Below, in pieces: positions 60,555-64,000 of a DNA stretch of 64,000 nt. How positions within the stretch are numbered: the stretch's first letter is position 1; the number at the start of each line of letters is the position of its first letter. The stretch is taken from contig CP071306.1 in assembly GCA_027563145.1 (NCBI GenBank), forward strand, positions 248,001 through 312,000, written 5' to 3'. The notes beneath the pieces were generated by a model. It was not told where the DNA came from, searched no databases, and saw nothing but the letters and a program-made list of their open reading frames with translations. The stretch is from Halocatena halophila (GTDB lineage Archaea > Halobacteriota > Halobacteria > Halobacteriales > Haloarculaceae). Position numbers and translations under genes: made by a program.

Positions 60555-61256
60555 ATGACCACGAACGATTCACAGCGTGTGCTGTTCGTCGTAACGAATC
60601 ACGATCAGCTCGGAGCAACCGACGAAAAAACGGGCTACTGGCTGAGCGAGGCGAGCCATCCCTATCACGTTCTCACCGACGCTGGTTTTGCCGTCGATTT
60701 CGCCAGTCCAGAGGGTGGTGTCGCGCCGGTCGACCCAGAGAGTGAAGACCTCGACGACCCGATTAACGAGGCGTTTGTCGAATCGGACGCCTACACCGAC
60801 CAGCTGCAGAACACCCACCCACTCGACGATATTGATCCCACTGCGTACGAAGGCATCGTTCTCGTTGGCGGACACGGGCCAATGTGGGACTTCCCCGACA
60901 ACGAGCAGCTACAATCGCTTCTTGCCCAGATCTACGAATCAGGAGGCGTTGTTGGGGCCGCCTGCCATGGTTCCGTTGGACTCGTGAACGTCCAGCTGTC
61001 GAACGGCGACTATCTGGTTGACGGAAAGCGTCTCACGTCATTCACCGACGAGGAAGAACAGGAGGTTGCGCTCACTGATGCCGTTCCGTTCCTCCTCGAA
61101 ACGAAACTCGAAGAACGAGGAGCTGACCACCACGCCAGTGATCCATGGGCAGAGTACGTCGAAGTGGATGGACGGCTCGTTACTGGACAGAATCCTGCTT
61201 CGGCGAAGGCGGTTGGAGAAGCACTTGTACGAAAACTCGAATCATCGTCGGCGTGA
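60555..61256 (+). CDS. DJ-1/PfpI-family protein (Hsp31/glyoxalase III-like)
   Basis: 233 residues from MTTNDSQRVLFVVTNHDQLG. VVTNHDQLGATDEKTGYWLS near residue 12 and HPYHVLTDAGFAVDFASPEG near 35 are typical of the class I glutamine amidotransferase-like Hsp31 branch. LVGGHGPMWDFPDN near 110 and the nucleophile elbow GVVGAACHGSVGLVNV near 135 (Cys-His) complete it. Members act as chaperones, glyoxalases or deglycases. The ATG is chosen because the upstream in-frame sequence is promoter-like and non-acidic. Standalone gene. Confidence 0.92.
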   Translation: MTTNDSQRVLFVVTNHDQLGATDEKTGYWLSEASHPYHVLTDAGFAVDFASPEGGVAPVDPESEDLDDPINEAFVESDAYTDQLQNTHPLDDIDPTAYEGIVLVGGHGPMWDFPDNEQLQSLLAQIYESGGVVGAACHGSVGLVNVQLSNGDYLVDGKRLTSFTDEEEQEVALTDAVPFLLETKLEERGADHHASDPWAEYVEVDGRLVTGQNPASAKAVGEALVRKLESSSA

Positions 61257-61356
61257 ACACACGGGAACGGCGATAGGTGGTCGCTGTACGAGAAGGCGCA
61301 CAGTACTTGGAATGTCCCAACCCACGGTTTAGGAACCTCGCCAACGTATCTTCACT

Positions 61357-62130
61357 ATGCGTGAATTCGTTTTCACTATTGATTACGAGGAGGGGATTGA
61401 TCCGGGAATGGATCTGTTCATTTCTCATTCCAACCTGCATGCACGGACGATGGCCATTCAGGCCACGACTGATTCGATGTGGCGACTCGATCGGATTACC
61501 GGCTCATCGTCAGCCCTCGACGCGTACGATGCGTACCATTCCAACATGGACGGAGATGACGGCTCCGATGGCGTTTGTGGCGATGTTGTCCGTGAGCACA
61601 CGTCTGAAATCCTCGCGAAATCGCAGACCAGTCGCCTCGTCTACACCTATCGGAAGGTGGCAGACCCAGGCCGTTCGATTCCGTATCTGGCTGCAAAATA
61701 TATCGGTGACGGTCTGTTAATGCACGCCGAACGGAGAGGCCAGCAGTATCGCTGGCGCTTTCTTCTTGACGATGAAACAGCCGTGGGACCGATGTACGAC
61801 ACCGTGAGCGAAGCGCTACCGGACGGCCTTTCGCTTCGTGTTCAGCGATTGAGTGAACCCGAATGCTGGATCGATAAGGGAATCGAAACCCCCCAGGAGG
61901 GCCTCGCACCCAAACAGCAAGCCGCACTTGAAGCCGCGGTCGAACACGGGTATTACCAGACGCCACGAGAACACACCGCCCAGGAGCTATCGGAGAAACT
62001 CGACATACCGAACTCCACGCTCCAGTACCGTCTCTCCCGGGCAGAAGCGTGGCTGGCCAACCGATTCGTCTCCAACGCCCTGGGGGCCGAACCCGAAACG
62101 CAACCTGAGGATGTTGAGGTTACGTTGTAA
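61357..62130 (+). CDS. HTH_10 (bacterio-opsin activator-type) regulator next to the copper ATPase
   Basis: 257 residues. The N-terminal 190 residues form a sensor-like region with strand-rich segments (LHARTMAIQATTDSMWRLDR, then SRLVYTYRKVADPGRSIPYL). The C-terminal HTH_10 domain has LAPKQQAALEAAVEHGYYQ then a TPREHTAQELSEKL helix, IPNSTLQYRLSRAEAWLANR as recognition helix. It converges with the copper ATPase gene, whose end lies 71 nt away. Haloarchaeal copper ATPases are often controlled by HTH_10-type factors, so it may sense metal; that is inference. Confidence 0.87.
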   Translation: MREFVFTIDYEEGIDPGMDLFISHSNLHARTMAIQATTDSMWRLDRITGSSSALDAYDAYHSNMDGDDGSDGVCGDVVREHTSEILAKSQTSRLVYTYRKVADPGRSIPYLAAKYIGDGLLMHAERRGQQYRWRFLLDDETAVGPMYDTVSEALPDGLSLRVQRLSEPECWIDKGIETPQEGLAPKQQAALEAAVEHGYYQTPREHTAQELSEKLDIPNSTLQYRLSRAEAWLANRFVSNALGAEPETQPEDVEVTL

Positions 62131-62201
62131 CTGAAAGTGGAGTTTCGAAGGCGCATCACATGGCGGATTTCGTGAACGACGAAAAGCTGTCGAGTCGCCG
62201 A

Positions 62202-64000
62202 TCAGCGCAGCCACCCGAACAGTTGGTAGTCGTGATCTGGGGTGTACCGACGGAAGAGCAGGCTGTTCGACAGCACCGACACGCTCGAAAACGCCATCGC
62301 GCCGGCGGCAAGCACTGGCTGGAGCAGCCCGAGCGAAGCAAGCGGAATCATTGCCGTGTTGTATCCAAGTGCCCACACGAGATTCTGCTTGATCTTCTCG
62401 AGCGTTGCTTCCGAGATGCGAATCGTTTTTACGACATCCAGCGGGTCATCTCGCATCAGGGTGACATCAGCAGCTTCGATAGCGACATCTGTGCCCGAAC
62501 CAATCGCCGTGCCGACGTGGGCGACCGCAAGTGCGGGCGCGTCATTGACGCCATCCCCGACCATCATCGCCGTTCGGCCGTCGTCCTGAATGGAGTCGAC
62601 GGCGGCCGATTTGTCCTCGGGAAGGACCGACGCGCGCACATTCTCGGGATCGATCCCGACCTGCTCGGCCACGGCGCGAGCCGTCCGTTCGTTGTCACCG
62701 GTGATCATCATCACGTCGACGTTGCGTCCCTGCAGCTGGCGCACGGCTTCTTTTGCCTGTGCTTTGACCGTATCAGCGTCAGCAACCACGCCAACGAGCG
62801 TCCCGTCCTCGGCGACGAGCATCGCCGTCTTTCCCTCGTTTTCGAGGCGCTCCATCGTTTCTTTGGCGGGCGTGGGGTCAATGCCGTTGTCTCGGAGAAG
62901 CTTCCGGTTGCCAACGAACACCTGAGACCCACCGACGACGGCTTTGATCCCATGACCGGGAACATTCTCGAACTCGTCGGGAGCGGCCACGTCAACGCCA
63001 CGATCCTGCGCTCCTTCAACGATTGCGCGTGCGAGCGGGTGTTCGCTCGCACTTTCTGCCCCTGCTGCGAGTTCGAGTACGTGCTCCTCGGTGGGTTGCT
63101 CACGCGCAGTGAGCTGGCCGCCATCGGTCGCGTGATTTGCTCTGACGGGCTGGCCATCATCACTAAAGACGACAACATCGGTCAGCTCCATTGCACCCTT
63201 TGTGAGCGTCCCGGTTTTATCGAAGACGACGGTGTCGACATCCTTCGCCCGTTCGAGAACGTCACCACCCTTGAACAGAACGCCGTTCTGTGCGCCGAGC
63301 GTCGTTCCAACCATCGTTGCGGCGGGCGTCGCAAGCCCCAGCGCACAGGGACAGGCAATCAACACAGCGGATGCGAACACGATGATCGCGAACTCGAAGA
63401 TCGAAACGCCTCCAGCAGCGATTGGTCCCCCCGCGACGAGACCCCAGAGTGGGAGTGTTTCAACGAAGCCCGCGAGTGCACCGGGAAACAGATACCAGAT
63501 GATTCCCCAGAAAACGGCGTTCACTATCACTGCTGGGACGAAGTATGCGGAGATGCGATCGGCGAGGTTCTGGATGTCTGGCTGGCGGGCCTGTGCTTCT
63601 TTCACCGTGTGAACGATCTGCTGGAGCGCCGTGTCCGTACCAACGTTTGTCGCCTTGACGACAAGCACGCCGTTCTCGTTGATGGTCGAACCGACCACCT
63701 CATCGTCAGCCGACTTTTCGACGGGGACGGACTCGCCTGTCACCATCGATTCATCAACTGCCGACTGCCCATCAATAACGACACCGTCGGTTGGAATCTG
63801 CTCGCCAGGCCGGACCTTCATCCGGTCGCCAACCTCGACATCCTCGAGTGGAATCTCCGATTCGCTTCCATCTTCTGCAACGATCGTTGCGGTGTCTGCT
63901 TCCATCTCGAGGAGTTTTCGGAGCGCTTTGCCCGCTTGCCCCTTTGAGCGCGCCTCAAGGTAGTTGCCAAGCGTGATGAACACGAGGATGAATGCCGCCG
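62202..64000 (-). CDS. copA: Copper-transporting P-type ATPase, C-terminal part (runs off the window)
   Basis: The 3' 599 codons; the frame stays open to the window end ([20 protein letters not shown]). Actuator domain: [14 protein letters not shown] near residue 90. Membrane metal motif [12 protein letters not shown] near 220. Phosphorylation site [12 protein letters not shown] near 260. ATP-binding domain with [15 protein letters not shown] (HP motif) near 320. Hinge [15 protein letters not shown] near 490. The late helices carry YN in [14 protein letters not shown] and [15 protein letters not shown], the MxxSS pattern of Cu(I)-exporting ATPases. N-terminal metal-binding domains lie outside the window. 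Confidence 0.97.
   Translation of the reverse strand, partial: AAFILVFITLGNYLEARSKGQAGKALRKLLEMEADTATIVAEDGSESEIPLEDVEVGDRMKVRPGEQIPTDGVVIDGQSAVDESMVTGESVPVEKSADDEVVGSTINENGVLVVKATNVGTDTALQQIVHTVKEAQARQPDIQNLADRISAYFVPAVIVNAVFWGIIWYLFPGALAGFVETLPLWGLVAGGPIAAGGVSIFEFAIIVFASAVLIACPCALGLATPAATMVGTTLGAQNGVLFKGGDVLERAKDVDTVVFDKTGTLTKGAMELTDVVVFSDDGQPVRANHATDGGQLTAREQPTEEHVLELAAGAESASEHPLARAIVEGAQDRGVDVAAPDEFENVPGHGIKAVVGGSQVFVGNRKLLRDNGIDPTPAKETMERLENEGKTAMLVAEDGTLVGVVADADTVKAQAKEAVRQLQGRNVDVMMITGDNERTARAVAEQVGIDPENVRASVLPEDKSAAVDSIQDDGRTAMMVGDGVNDAPALAVAHVGTAIGSGTDVAIEAADVTLMRDDPLDVVKTIRISEATLEKIKQNLVWALGYNTAMIPLASLGLLQPVLAAGAMAFSSVSVLSNSLLFRRYTPDHDYQLFGWLR

Noticed and set aside
62160..63947. 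A 595-codon open frame on the plus strand opposite the copper ATPase
   Set aside because: It is antisense to an unmistakable CopA with all motifs; long antisense frames are common in haloarchaeal codon usage. The peptide has no motif.
1..64000. CRISPR arrays, rRNA and tRNA genes
   Set aside because: I looked for regularly spaced repeats, rRNA-like stretches and the conserved T-arm sequence of tRNAs and found none; a covariance-model scan would be needed to exclude a divergent tRNA.

Overview
The window is chromosomal-type DNA from a haloarchaeon (class Halobacteria). The proteins are very acidic. Many start with twin-arginine signals followed by a lipobox, and there are HTH_10 (bacterio-opsin-activator type) regulators, a halocyanin, haloarchaea-typical families (DUF1616, MTH865, DUF5805-like) and AT-rich intergenic stretches. 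TATA boxes often sit 25-35 nt before a start codon, which is the leaderless pattern of these organisms. The genus cannot be fixed from sequence alone. I see no rRNA, tRNA or CRISPR array and no intact insertion sequence.

Layout. 1-5.7 kb: edge of a DegT-type sugar aminotransferase, a DUF1616 membrane protein, a membrane hydrolase-like protein, an exported beta-helix protein, a small metallo-beta-lactamase (MBL) enzyme and a P-loop ATPase. 5.7-17 kb: superoxide dismutase, then a lipid or acyl-CoA type neighbourhood with three SCP2-like proteins, an acyl-CoA dehydrogenase and SDRs, an MTH865 protein, an HTH_10 regulator, a HAD/MBL pair, and an SDR - F420 oxidoreductase - TPP enzyme operon. 17-24 kb: phosphoenolpyruvate carboxylase, an EthD-like/HD pair, an orphan 2-oxoacid dehydrogenase E1 alpha and a zinc-less MDR oxidoreductase. 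24-28 kb: three consecutive lipoprotein genes, one resembling DyP peroxidases and one a CRTAC1/FG-GAP protein. 28-37.5 kb: a complete oligopeptide/oligosaccharide-type ABC importer with both ATPases fused, a HEAT-repeat protein and a family 3 glycosidase, suggesting glycoside uptake and hydrolysis. 37.5-42.3 kb: a worn accessory stretch with a cysteine-containing micro-ORF, a small winged-helix regulator, the wreck of an ABC exporter, a nucleotide-sugar epimerase and a tyrosine recombinase with its DUF5805-like partner. 42.3-45.5 kb: a tightly packed multicopper oxidase - ZIP transporter - halocyanin operon with palindromes upstream. 45.5-54 kb: a cyclase-family protein with an altered metal motif, a dead polyprenyl synthase, an alpha/beta hydrolase, micro membrane proteins, a lipase-maturation-factor homologue, a second family 3 glycosidase, a DNA glycosylase, and two tandem secreted repeat proteins with duplicated leaders. 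54-64 kb: SDR/enoyl-CoA hydratase/thiolase genes, a Tat-exported SH3-like protein, small membrane proteins, a DHFR-family reductase, a DJ-1/PfpI protein, an HTH_10 regulator and the C-terminal part of a copper P-type ATPase.

The best candidates for undescribed biology are the tandem exported repeat proteins with conserved leader ORFs (52.8-54.1 kb), the DyP-like/CRTAC1 lipoprotein set (24.2-27.8 kb), the oxidase-ZIP-halocyanin operon (42.3-45.4 kb), and the amber-interrupted or leader-peptide arrangement before the E1 alpha gene (21.77-21.88 kb). Function calls rest on motif recognition by eye; no database search was possible.
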